A stretch of DNA of 14,298 nucleotides from CAYSPU01 sp964432995 (GTDB lineage Bacteria > Verrucomicrobiota > Verrucomicrobiia > Limisphaerales > JAHDYP01): contig CAYSPU010000150.1 of the NCBI GenBank assembly GCA_964432995.1, forward strand, positions 1 through 14,298, read 5' to 3'. Below the pieces are notes generated by a model, which was not told the origin of the DNA, did not search any database, and was given only the letters and a program-made list of their open reading frames with translations. Made by a program: the position numbers and the translations under genes. Positions 6,235 to 12,954 of this stretch are shown here, piece after piece. Numbering within the stretch: the first letter of the stretch is position 1; every line of letters begins with the position of its first letter.

Positions 6235-9200
6235 ATGTATCTTAAGAGCCTAACGTTGCTCGGCTTCAAGTCGTTCCCGGAGAAGACCGCCCTGGCCTTT
6301 CAACCCGGCATCACGGCGATCGTGGGCCCGAACGGCTGCGGGAAGTCGAATGTGGCCGACGCCATCCGGTGGGTGTTGGGGGAGCAGTCGGCCAGGGCCC
6401 TCCGCGGGGGCGAGATGGCGGATGTGATCTTCAACGGCACGGATGCGCGCAAGTCGTTGGCCATGGCCGAAGTCTCGCTGACGATTGGGGATGTGGATCA
6501 GGAGCATCTGCGGGCAGCGGGCGTGGAGTTGGCCTACAACGAGGTTACGGTGACGCGGCGGGTTTTCCGGGACGGGCGGAGCGAGTATTTTGTGAACCGC
6601 ACGCCTTGCCGGCTCAAGGACATCCAGCAACTGTTCATGGGAACCGGAGTGGGGCGGACGAGCTACAGCATCATGGCGCAGGGGAACATCACGCAGATCC
6701 TCTCGAGTCGTCCTGAGGATCGGCGGTTGGTGTTTGAGGAGGCGGCGGGAATCACGAAGTACAAGGCGCAGAAGCGGGAATCGCTGCGCAAGCTCGAGGT
6801 GACCGAGCAGAATCTGTTGCGGGTGAGCGATCTGATTCGCGAGGTGAAGCGCCAGATCGGTTCGCTCCAGCGCCAGGCGGGGAAGGCGCGCCGCTACAAA
6901 CAGCTCATGCTCGAATTGCAGCATCTGGACACCCAGTTGATGCGTCACGAGTATGACGTGCTGCAGTGCGAGATTCGGGAGCACCTGGAGAGCATTGAGC
7001 AGTTGCGCCAGGAGCTGGAGGCGACCTCGGCCCGAGGGCTGCGCGACGAGACGGAGATCGCGCAGTTGCGGGAGCAACTGACGGACTGGGAGCACCAGAT
7101 CAGCCAGTCGCAACAGCGCGGGCTCGAGCTCTGTAACCAGATCGAGCGGCACGAGCACCGGATTCAGTTCAATGAAGAACGGTTGCGCGAGACTGCGGCG
7201 CGCCACACGGCGGCCCTGGCGGAGGTGGCGCAGGCGGAGGAACGCCGGGGAATCGCGGAGCAAGAGCTGGCGGGCGTGGCGGAACGGTTGGAGCAGTCGC
7301 AGCGCGGCGTGGCCGGACAGCGGGACGCGCTGTCGGCCCGGCAGCAGGCGCTGCACGGAGTGGAAGCGGCTCTGGCGCGCGAGCAACAGGCACTGCGCGA
7401 GGCACAGTCGCAGCTCTTCCGGTCGGCGCAGCAGGTGTCGCGTTTGCGCAACGAGGTGGGCGCCCTGGATCTGCAGAAGCAGGGCAACTTGGCGCGGCTC
7501 GAGAAGCTCTCGGCGGAGAAGATCCAGCTCGAAGAGGAACGGACGCGGCTGGAGGCGCGGCTGGCGGAGTTTGCGGCCAGCGTCGCCGCGGACAAGGAGA
7601 CGGCGCACCTGCGCCGCGTTTCGGTGGAAGGGCAGCAGCAGCGGCTGCGGGAACTGCAGTTGCAGCTCGAGCAGACCGCGAGCAGTCTGGATTCGCTCGT
7701 CCAGCAACAAGCGGGGGCGCGATCGCGCCTGGGGGTGATTGAGCAGCTCCAGGCGGAACACGAAGGGTTTGGGGCGGGGGCCCTGGCCGCGCTGCAGCAT
7801 ACGGATGAGGTTCTGGGATCTCTGGCGGACCGGATTCGCGTTCCCGATCCCTACGTGGTGGCGATCGAGACGGCGCTGGGCCACCACTTGCAGTTGGTGC
7901 TGACGGAACAGCCCGAGACGGCCCGCGGGATTCTGGCGGACCTGCAGGAGCGGAAGCGGGGGCGGGCGAGCATTGCTCCGCTCGCGTTCTGGGCCGACGA
8001 CCCGGGATCCGGCGAGGAGGAGACGGGGAACCCGCACGGGGAGCCGGCCCTGAAGATGGTGGAGGCGGAGCCCTGCGTGCAACCGTTGCTGCGGCGGTTG
8101 CTGGGGCGCACCCGGGTGGTGCCATCTTTGGAGTCGGCCACGGCGGCGTGGCGCAACGGCGGCCGGGGTTGGGACTACGTCACCTTGACGGGCGAGATGC
8201 TGACGCACGCCGGCGTCTTCACCGGTGGCTACCTGAACGGGAGCGGCTCCGGGGCCGCGCCCTCCTCGATCCTCGGCCGCAAAAACCAGATCGCGCAGTT
8301 GCAGGCGCAGCTCGGCGAATTGCACGAGCAGATTGGCGCGGCCAGCCGGGCGAAGGGGGCGCTGCAGGGAGAAGCCACGCTGTTGCAGGCCACGCTGCAC
8401 GAGGAGCAGAACGACCTGCGGGTCCGCGAAGTCGCCATCGCCACCCGCGAGGGCGAAGTCACGGCGCTGCGGAACTCTGTGAAGATCCTGCACCAGCGCA
8501 TCGACACGGTGGTGTTCGAGATCCAGAGCCTGGCCGCCCAGGATCAGGAGGGCGAACGCAAGCGCACCGCGCTGAGCGGAGAGCTCTCCGCCGCCGAGGA
8601 CGAGGAACGCCGTCTGCAGGAGCAGTTGAACGGCCTGAACCGCAGCCTGGAGACTCTGGGCCAAGAGCGGGAATCGGCCGGGGCGGCCCTGACGGAGACC
8701 CGGGTGACGCTGGCCACGCTCGAACAGGAGGTGGACGCCCTGCGCAAGCAGCGTCAACCGCTCGAGGTGCGGATCGGGGAATTGCGACAGTTGGCCGGCC
8801 AGCGCCGCGGCGAGATCGCCGACTTCCTCGAGCGCCAGGCGACGGCTCAGGCGGAGATCGAGGAATCCCGGCAGAAGATCGGTTCCTTGCAGCACCAGCG
8901 GGAGCAGGCCAGCCAACAGACGGCGGCCCTCGAAGCCCAGCGCGATTCGCTGTCGGCCGAGCTCGACGCCCGGGAGGAAAGCCTGCGCGCCTTGCGGCAT
9001 CAACTGACCGCGCTCCAGGAGAAGCGCGGGGCCCTCGAGGTGGAGTTGGCGCAGCGGCAGATGAGCGCGCAGAACGTCCGCGAGCGCGTGCAGCAGAAAT
9101 ACCAGGTGAACCTGGACGACGTGCGCAGCGAGTGCATCACCATCACGCTTGCCGACCAGGGCCCGCCGAAGATCCGCACGCTCACTCCGGAAGAGATGGC

Positions 9201-9996
9201 GGCGGCGGGCGTCTCCACCGACTGGGCGGCGGTGGCGGAGCAGGTCTCCGTTCTGCAGCAGCGCGTCGACGAGATGGGGCCGGTGAACCTGGTCGCCATC
9301 GACGAATACGAGGAGACCGAACAGCGGTATCAGTTCCTGTCGAAGCAGCACGACGATCTGGTGCAGGCGAAGAACCAGTTGCACGAGGTCATCAGCCGCA
9401 TCAACACCCAGACGCGGCAGATGTTCACCGAGACGTTCGAGAAGATCCGCGACAACTTCCGCGGCATGTTCACCGAAGTCTTCGGCGGCGGAAAGGCCGA
9501 CCTGCGCCTCGTCGACGACGGAGACGTGCTCGAGAGCGGGATCGAGATCGTGGCCCGTCCGCCCGGCAAGCAGTTGCAGACGATCTCCCTGCTCTCCGGC
9601 GGGGAGCAGACGATGACGGCGGTCTCTCTGCTCTTCGCCATCTACCAGGTCAAGCCGAGTCCGTTCTGCGTGTTGGACGAGCTGGACGCGCCCCTGGACG
9701 AATCGAACATCAACCGGTTCATTCGCATCCTCCAGCGGTTCCTCGAGCACTCCCAGTTCATCATCATTACCCACAACAAGCGGACCATCGGCATGGCCGA
9801 CGTGCTCTACGGCGTCACCATGCAGGAACAGGGCGTCAGCAAGATCGTCAGCGTCAAGTTCCACCGCTCCGGCGCCATCGTGACGGATCACGCGCCGACT
9901 CCGCTCGTGCCGCCGCCGGCCACCCCGCCGGTCGAAGACGAGGAAGACGCCGCGCAGGAGCGCGAAGAGACCCTCGAAATGGCGCTGGTGAAGTGA
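6235..9996 (+). CDS. smc: Chromosome segregation/condensation ATPase SMC
   Basis: Full-length bacterial SMC (1253 aa; family about 1150-1250), the ATPase that with ScpA and ScpB compacts and resolves chromosomes. The N-terminal head starts at MYLKSLTLLGFKSF and has Walker A GPNGCGKSN (31-39) and a Q-loop region with MAQGNITQIL (about 147-156). Long heptad-rich coiled coils occupy about 165-500 and 685-1030, flanking a hinge (about 500-680) that ends with GGYLNGSGSG. The C-terminal head has the ABC signature LLSGGEQTM (LSGGE 1120-1124) and Walker B FCVLDE (1144-1149), then the THNKRT H-loop. An acidic, proline-rich tail (about 1215-1253) extends past the usual end. GTAGGG precedes the ATG. scpA and scpB are not nearby. 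Codon third positions shift from G-rich to C-rich near 8.2 kb. Confidence 0.97.
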   Translation: MYLKSLTLLGFKSFPEKTALAFQPGITAIVGPNGCGKSNVADAIRWVLGEQSARALRGGEMADVIFNGTDARKSLAMAEVSLTIGDVDQEHLRAAGVELAYNEVTVTRRVFRDGRSEYFVNRTPCRLKDIQQLFMGTGVGRTSYSIMAQGNITQILSSRPEDRRLVFEEAAGITKYKAQKRESLRKLEVTEQNLLRVSDLIREVKRQIGSLQRQAGKARRYKQLMLELQHLDTQLMRHEYDVLQCEIREHLESIEQLRQELEATSARGLRDETEIAQLREQLTDWEHQISQSQQRGLELCNQIERHEHRIQFNEERLRETAARHTAALAEVAQAEERRGIAEQELAGVAERLEQSQRGVAGQRDALSARQQALHGVEAALAREQQALREAQSQLFRSAQQVSRLRNEVGALDLQKQGNLARLEKLSAEKIQLEEERTRLEARLAEFAASVAADKETAHLRRVSVEGQQQRLRELQLQLEQTASSLDSLVQQQAGARSRLGVIEQLQAEHEGFGAGALAALQHTDEVLGSLADRIRVPDPYVVAIETALGHHLQLVLTEQPETARGILADLQERKRGRASIAPLAFWADDPGSGEEETGNPHGEPALKMVEAEPCVQPLLRRLLGRTRVVPSLESATAAWRNGGRGWDYVTLTGEMLTHAGVFTGGYLNGSGSGAAPSSILGRKNQIAQLQAQLGELHEQIGAASRAKGALQGEATLLQATLHEEQNDLRVREVAIATREGEVTALRNSVKILHQRIDTVVFEIQSLAAQDQEGERKRTALSGELSAAEDEERRLQEQLNGLNRSLETLGQERESAGAALTETRVTLATLEQEVDALRKQRQPLEVRIGELRQLAGQRRGEIADFLERQATAQAEIEESRQKIGSLQHQREQASQQTAALEAQRDSLSAELDAREESLRALRHQLTALQEKRGALEVELAQRQMSAQNVRERVQQKYQVNLDDVRSECITITLADQGPPKIRTLTPEEMAAAGVSTDWAAVAEQVSVLQQRVDEMGPVNLVAIDEYEETEQRYQFLSKQHDDLVQAKNQLHEVISRINTQTRQMFTETFEKIRDNFRGMFTEVFGGGKADLRLVDDGDVLESGIEIVARPPGKQLQTISLLSGGEQTMTAVSLLFAIYQVKPSPFCVLDELDAPLDESNINRFIRILQRFLEHSQFIIITHNKRTIGMADVLYGVTMQEQGVSKIVSVKFHRSGAIVTDHAPTPLVPPPATPPVEDEEDAAQEREETLEMALVK

Positions 9997-9999
9997 CCG

Positions 10000-10051
10000 C
10001 GCGGCCGGGCGGTACCGGCCGCGTTCCGGACCGCCCGCCGTCCCGGCGGGC
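10000..10051 (+). terminator. Twin GC hairpins after smc
   Basis: Four bases after the smc stop lies a perfect 9-bp stem (10000-10008 with 10015-10023, loop GCGGTA), followed at once by a perfect 8-bp stem (10033-10040 with 10044-10051, loop TCC). Neither is followed by a T run. They probably end or protect the smc mRNA, but classic intrinsic termination is not supported. Confidence 0.4.
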
Positions 10052-10250
10052 AGCCGCCGCACCAGCCGAACACGCCTCCGAACCTTCGACTGTCTCCCGC
10101 GCGGTGGTTGCTGCTGCGACCGAGGGACCGGTCGCGCTCCGGACACGCCCGCAGGTAGCAGCCGCACACAAAATCCGTCGACTTCGTCGAGCCTTCCATG
10201 TTTCATGGGTCGCGCTCCGGTTCCGCGCATGGGGGGCCGGGGAAGACTCT
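10052..10250. other. Non-coding stretch upstream of lysS with a 13-nt direct repeat
   Basis: The gap of 254 nt between smc and lysS holds no supportable gene. After the twin hairpins, GGTCGCGCTCCGG occurs twice (10130-10142 and 10208-10220), 78 nt apart, the second copy about 30 nt before the lysS start. It should contain the lysS promoter, but I could not single out a convincing -35/-10 pair. Confidence 0.3.
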
Positions 10251-11699
10251 ATGGACGACACCAACGCGTTGATCGCACAACGGAAGGCCAAGCTCGAGGC
10301 CTTGCGCGCCAAGGGAATCGATCCCTTCGCCAACAAGTTTGTGCCGGGCGAAACCTGTGCTCAGGCCCGGGCTGGTTACGCGGAGGGGCGTGCCGTCAGC
10401 CTCGCCGGCCGCATCACCGCCCATCGCGACATGGGCAAGAGCCAGTTCCTGGACCTGAAGGACCACAGCGGGCGGATGCAGATCTACGCGCAAAAGCAGG
10501 TGCTCGGGGACGAGCAGTTCGAGATCTTCAAGCACCTCGACCTGGGGGATTTCGTGGGGGTGCACGGCACGCAGTTCACGACGCGCATGGGGGAGATCTC
10601 GGTGAAGGTCGAGTCCTTCGTCATTCTGGCCAAGGCCCTGCGGCCGCCTCCGGAGAAGTGGCACGGGCTGGCGGACACCGAGATCCGCTACCGCCAGCGC
10701 TACCTGGACCTGATGGCCAACGACGAGGTCCGCCAGGTGTTTCTCCGGCGGAGCGCGATCCTCCGCGAGATCCGCGCGTTTCTCCACGATCGCGGTTTCG
10801 TCGAGGTGGAGACGCCGATGATGCAGGCGATTCCCGGGGGGGCGGCGGCGCAGCCGTTCAAGACCCATCACAATGCGCTCGGCTGCGACCTCTACCTGCG
10901 CATTGCGCTCGAGCTTTATCTCAAGCGCCTGCTCGTGGGCGGCATCGACCGCGTGTTCGAGATTGGACGCAACTTTCGCAACGAAGGCCTCTCCCGAAAG
11001 CACAATCCCGAGTTCACCATGCTCGAGGTGTACCAGGCCTACGGCGACTACGAGAGCATGATGGAACTCGTGCAATCCATGGTCTGCCAGGTCGCCCAGA
11101 ATGTCCTCGGGACGCTGCGGATCGAGCACCGGGACGCCGCCGGCCTGGTCGCGCGGACGATCAACCTGACGCCTCCCTGGCGGCGGGCGAGATTCAAGGA
11201 CCTGGTGCGCGAGAAGGCGGGAGCGGATTGGTTCGAGGCGACGCCCGCGCAGCGACGGGAACGCGCGGTTCAGTTGGGGGCCGAGATCGCCAAGGAATAC
11301 GAGGACTTCGAAGTGACGCAGGCGGTGTTCGAGAAGCTTATCGAACCGACGCTGATCGACCCGGTCTTTGTCACCCATGTGCCCAAGGAACTGATCCCGC
11401 TGGCCAAGCTGTCGCCTGAGGATCCGACGACGGTGGAAGTCTTCGAGTGCTGCATCAACGGCCAGGAGATCGCCCCGGCCTATTCCGAGCAGAACGATCC
11501 GATCGCGCAGCGCGAACGCCTCGAGCACCAAGCCGGGGGCGAGCAACAGAAGTTGGACGAGGACTTCCTGGCGGCGCTCGAGCACGGGATGCCGCCGGCG
11601 GGCGGGATGGGCGTGGGCATCGATCGCCTCTGCATGATGTTGCTGGGGCAGGAGAGCATTCGCGACGTCATCCTGTTCCCGCAGCTCAAACCGAAGTAG
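10251..11699 (+). CDS. lysS: Lysyl-tRNA synthetase (class II)
   Basis: Class II synthetase that attaches lysine to tRNA-Lys in the cytoplasm. The 482-aa product has the N-terminal OB-fold anticodon-binding domain (about 48-125), motif 1 around RGFVEVETPMM (181-191), motif 2 RNFRNEGLSRKHNPEFTMLE (240-259) and motif 3 GMGVGIDRL (452-460), finishing with RDVILFPQLKPK, the standard end. Length is slightly below the common 490-505 aa. The ATG at 10251 is chosen because the N-terminus reads as LysRS from there (IAQRKAKLEALRAKGIDPFANKF) and GGGGAAG lies just upstream; the frame stays open far upstream through smc, which is a shadow. Compared with E. coli, GGASARPF reads GGAAAQPF and RIAPELYLK reads RIALELYLK. 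crcB begins at the next base. Confidence 0.97.
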   Translation: MDDTNALIAQRKAKLEALRAKGIDPFANKFVPGETCAQARAGYAEGRAVSLAGRITAHRDMGKSQFLDLKDHSGRMQIYAQKQVLGDEQFEIFKHLDLGDFVGVHGTQFTTRMGEISVKVESFVILAKALRPPPEKWHGLADTEIRYRQRYLDLMANDEVRQVFLRRSAILREIRAFLHDRGFVEVETPMMQAIPGGAAAQPFKTHHNALGCDLYLRIALELYLKRLLVGGIDRVFEIGRNFRNEGLSRKHNPEFTMLEVYQAYGDYESMMELVQSMVCQVAQNVLGTLRIEHRDAAGLVARTINLTPPWRRARFKDLVREKAGADWFEATPAQRRERAVQLGAEIAKEYEDFEVTQAVFEKLIEPTLIDPVFVTHVPKELIPLAKLSPEDPTTVEVFECCINGQEIAPAYSEQNDPIAQRERLEHQAGGEQQKLDEDFLAALEHGMPPAGGMGVGIDRLCMMLLGQESIRDVILFPQLKPK

Positions 11700-12104
11700 A
11701 TGATCGGAATCCACTGTTTCTGGGTGGCGGTCGGGGGCGCGCTCGGCAGCGCCGCCCGCTATCTGCTGTCCGCATGGGTTGACCGGAGCTTCGGCGGCCT
11801 GTTTCCCTGGGGCACACTGCTGGTCAATGTCACCGGTTCGTTTGCCATCGGGTTCTTCGGCACGTTGACGGCGCCCGAGGGCCGCTGGTTGGTGGGGACA
11901 TCCGGTCGGCAGTTCTTCATGACGGGGATTTGCGGCGGTTACACCACCTTTTCCTCGTTCAGCCTGCAAACGCTGGCCCAGATCGAGGACGGCCAGTGGC
12001 TGCGCGCCGGGGCCAACGTGGTGTCGTCGGTCTTCCTCTGCCTGCTGGCGGTCTGGCTCGGGCACATTCTGGCGATGAAATGCAACGCGCTGAAAGGAGG
12101 CTGA
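11700..12104 (+). CDS. crcB: CrcB/Fluc fluoride ion channel
   Basis: Small inner-membrane protein that dimerises into a fluoride-specific export channel. The 134-aa sequence has the family blocks GGALGSAARYLL (12-23), WGTLLVNVTGSFAIG (37-51, with pore Asn43) and GICGGYTTFSSFSLQT (76-91), and four hydrophobic helices. A single copy implies a dual-topology homodimer (family knowledge). The ATG directly abuts the lysS TAG with no intervening base and no own ribosome-binding site, so translation should depend on ribosomes terminating on lysS. No fluoride riboswitch can fit in front of it. The DUF190 gene follows 1 nt later. Confidence 0.93.
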   Translation: MIGIHCFWVAVGGALGSAARYLLSAWVDRSFGGLFPWGTLLVNVTGSFAIGFFGTLTAPEGRWLVGTSGRQFFMTGICGGYTTFSSFSLQTLAQIEDGQWLRAGANVVSSVFLCLLAVWLGHILAMKCNALKGG

Positions 12105-12105
12105 G

Positions 12106-12474
12106 ATGCATCTTCCCCACGACGCCGTATTGCTCCGCGTTTTCCTCGGCGAGAACGACCGGTTCGAGCATCGGCCGCTCTACGAGGCCATCGTCCTCAA
12201 GGCACGCGAACGGCAGTTGGCCGGCGCCACCGTGCTGCGCGGGCCGATGGGCTTTGGCAAATCCAGCCGGCTGCACACGACGAAGATTCTGCAGTTGTCG
12301 ATGGATCTGCCGCTGGTGATCGAACTCGTCGACAGCGAGGAGAAGATCCAGGCGTTTCTGCCGGAGCTGGATCGGATGATGGGGGGCGGCCTGGTGACGC
12401 TCGAGAAGGTCAAGGTCATCGACTACCGGGCGGCTGGGGAATCCGGGACACCCGCGCCGATGGGCGAGGGCTGA
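12106..12474 (+). CDS. DUF190 family PII-like protein
   Basis: A 122-aa protein matching DUF190 (PF02641) throughout: LLRVFLGENDRF (9-20), PLYEAIVLKARERQLAGATVLRG (24-46), GFGKSSRLHTTKILQLSMDLPLVIE (49-73), DSEEKIQAFLPELDRMM (76-92) and GLVTLEKVKVI (95-105). The family belongs to the GlnB/PII structural clan, with a ferredoxin-like trimeric fold, and is very often encoded beside crcB; a regulatory or sensory role in fluoride export is inferred, not proven. The ATG has a strong AAGGAGG (12094-12100) five bases upstream, inside the end of crcB, and the crcB stop is one base away. The C-terminal 15 residues are a low-complexity tail. Confidence 0.9.
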   Translation: MHLPHDAVLLRVFLGENDRFEHRPLYEAIVLKARERQLAGATVLRGPMGFGKSSRLHTTKILQLSMDLPLVIELVDSEEKIQAFLPELDRMMGGGLVTLEKVKVIDYRAAGESGTPAPMGEG

Positions 12475-12526
12475 GACGGCTGGGTGGGGCGTCAAAGGTG
12501 CCGGCGGAGGTTTCCCTGCTGCCGGC

Positions 12527-12555
12527 TTGCCAAGACCCGCGGCGGATCGTACAGG
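12527..12555 (+). promoter_or_regulatory. Weak candidate promoter for the small gene pair
   Basis: TTGCCA (12527-12532) and TACAGG (12550-12555) are 17 nt apart. The arrangement resembles the rpsP promoter (TTGCCA, 17 nt, TACGCT), but the -10 is poor. If used, transcription would begin close to the ATG at 12565, giving a nearly leaderless mRNA. Confidence 0.22.
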
Positions 12556-12564
12556 ATGGGATCG

Positions 12565-12741
12565 ATGAAGGTCACCGACGACTATCGAGCCAAAGTGAGG
12601 CTGTGGGCAGCGCGTCCTACCGTCGTGGGGCTGCCGCCCCCGCCGCGGCTTCCTCGGTTTGGCGCGAAGCGCTTCTCCAGCCACGCCGCAATGAACGCGT
12701 GGAAGCGGGAACTGCTCAAGCAACTGGCAGCCGACCGATGA
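12565..12741 (+). CDS. Small hypothetical protein, partner of the gene at 12738
   Basis: A 58-aa basic protein I cannot assign to a named family. It has a proline-rich stretch GLPPPPRLPRFG near the middle and ends FSSHAAMNAWKRELLKQLAADR, a pattern I recall from unnamed small bacterial proteins encoded before nucleotidyltransferase-like genes (memory, not checked). No signal peptide or membrane segment. Its TGA overlaps the next gene's ATG as ATGA, as in coupled bicistrons including many toxin-antitoxin pairs. ATG 12565 is preferred; ATG 12556 and a GTG at 12484 are in frame but less likely because the extra residues look like translated non-coding sequence. Confidence 0.5.
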   Translation: MKVTDDYRAKVRLWAARPTVVGLPPPPRLPRFGAKRFSSHAAMNAWKRELLKQLAADR

Positions 12742-12923
12742 CACTCGAGGAGTTCTTCAGCCGGATGAACGAGCGACAGGTTCGCTACTTGGATGCGCGC
12801 ACCACGGTTCGTTGCGCGAGCGGTCGGCACCTGCTGTTGTCGAAGCTGGCGGCGAATCGGCCTCAGGACCAGCTCGACATCGAGTTCCTCCGCGAGAAAG
12901 AGCGGTTGGGCAACCTGGACTGA
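12738..12923 (+). CDS. Internally deleted remnant of an MNT-type nucleotidyltransferase-like protein
   Basis: The 61-aa ORF reads as two ends of a longer protein joined in frame. Residues 1-18 (MTLEEFFSRMNERQVRYL) match the usual start of minimal-nucleotidyltransferase-like (AbiEii/MNT-related) proteins, in which a VxGGxAxxxHG motif and an acidic DxD pair should follow. Instead, at about residue 19 it continues as TTVRCASGRHLLLSKLAANRPQDQLDIEFLR, the family's C-terminal segment (normally a '.LL.SK.AA.RPQD..D..FL' pattern). The core of roughly a hundred residues, including all catalytic residues, is missing. The frame is intact and no stop is introduced, so a short product could still be made, but enzymatic function is impossible. 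It overlaps the preceding small ORF by 4 nt. Family assignment is from memory of the pattern. Confidence 0.55.
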   Translation: MTLEEFFSRMNERQVRYLDARTTVRCASGRHLLLSKLAANRPQDQLDIEFLREKERLGNLD

Positions 12924-12954
12924 AGGGGTGCGTGGTCCGGCGCATCCACCCGCG

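Noticed and set aside
6250..10230. A 1326-codon open frame antisense to smc on the minus strand
   Set aside because: It mirrors smc codons in a high-GC genome, is rich in Arg/Leu/His/Pro without any recognisable domain, and has no ribosome-binding site. It is a shadow frame.
8148..10250. Long in-frame N-terminal extension of LysRS reaching back into smc
   Set aside because: The extension is the wrong reading frame of smc (Arg/Ala/Gly-rich, no domain). LysRS homology begins at the ATG at 10251 with a ribosome-binding site.
11600..11700. A fluoride riboswitch ahead of crcB
   Set aside because: There is no untranslated space; the bases before crcB are the conserved C-terminal coding sequence of LysRS.
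12484..12564. Longer N-terminus (GTG 12484) for the small 58-aa protein
   Set aside because: The extra residues are Cys/Arg-rich and look like translated spacer; ATG 12565 or 12556 is closer to a plausible ribosome-binding site.
12498..12737. An 80-residue upstream extension of the nucleotidyltransferase remnant
   Set aside because: It is the shifted frame of the preceding small gene; MTLEEFFSRMN at 12738 is the natural family start and lies in an ATGA overlap.
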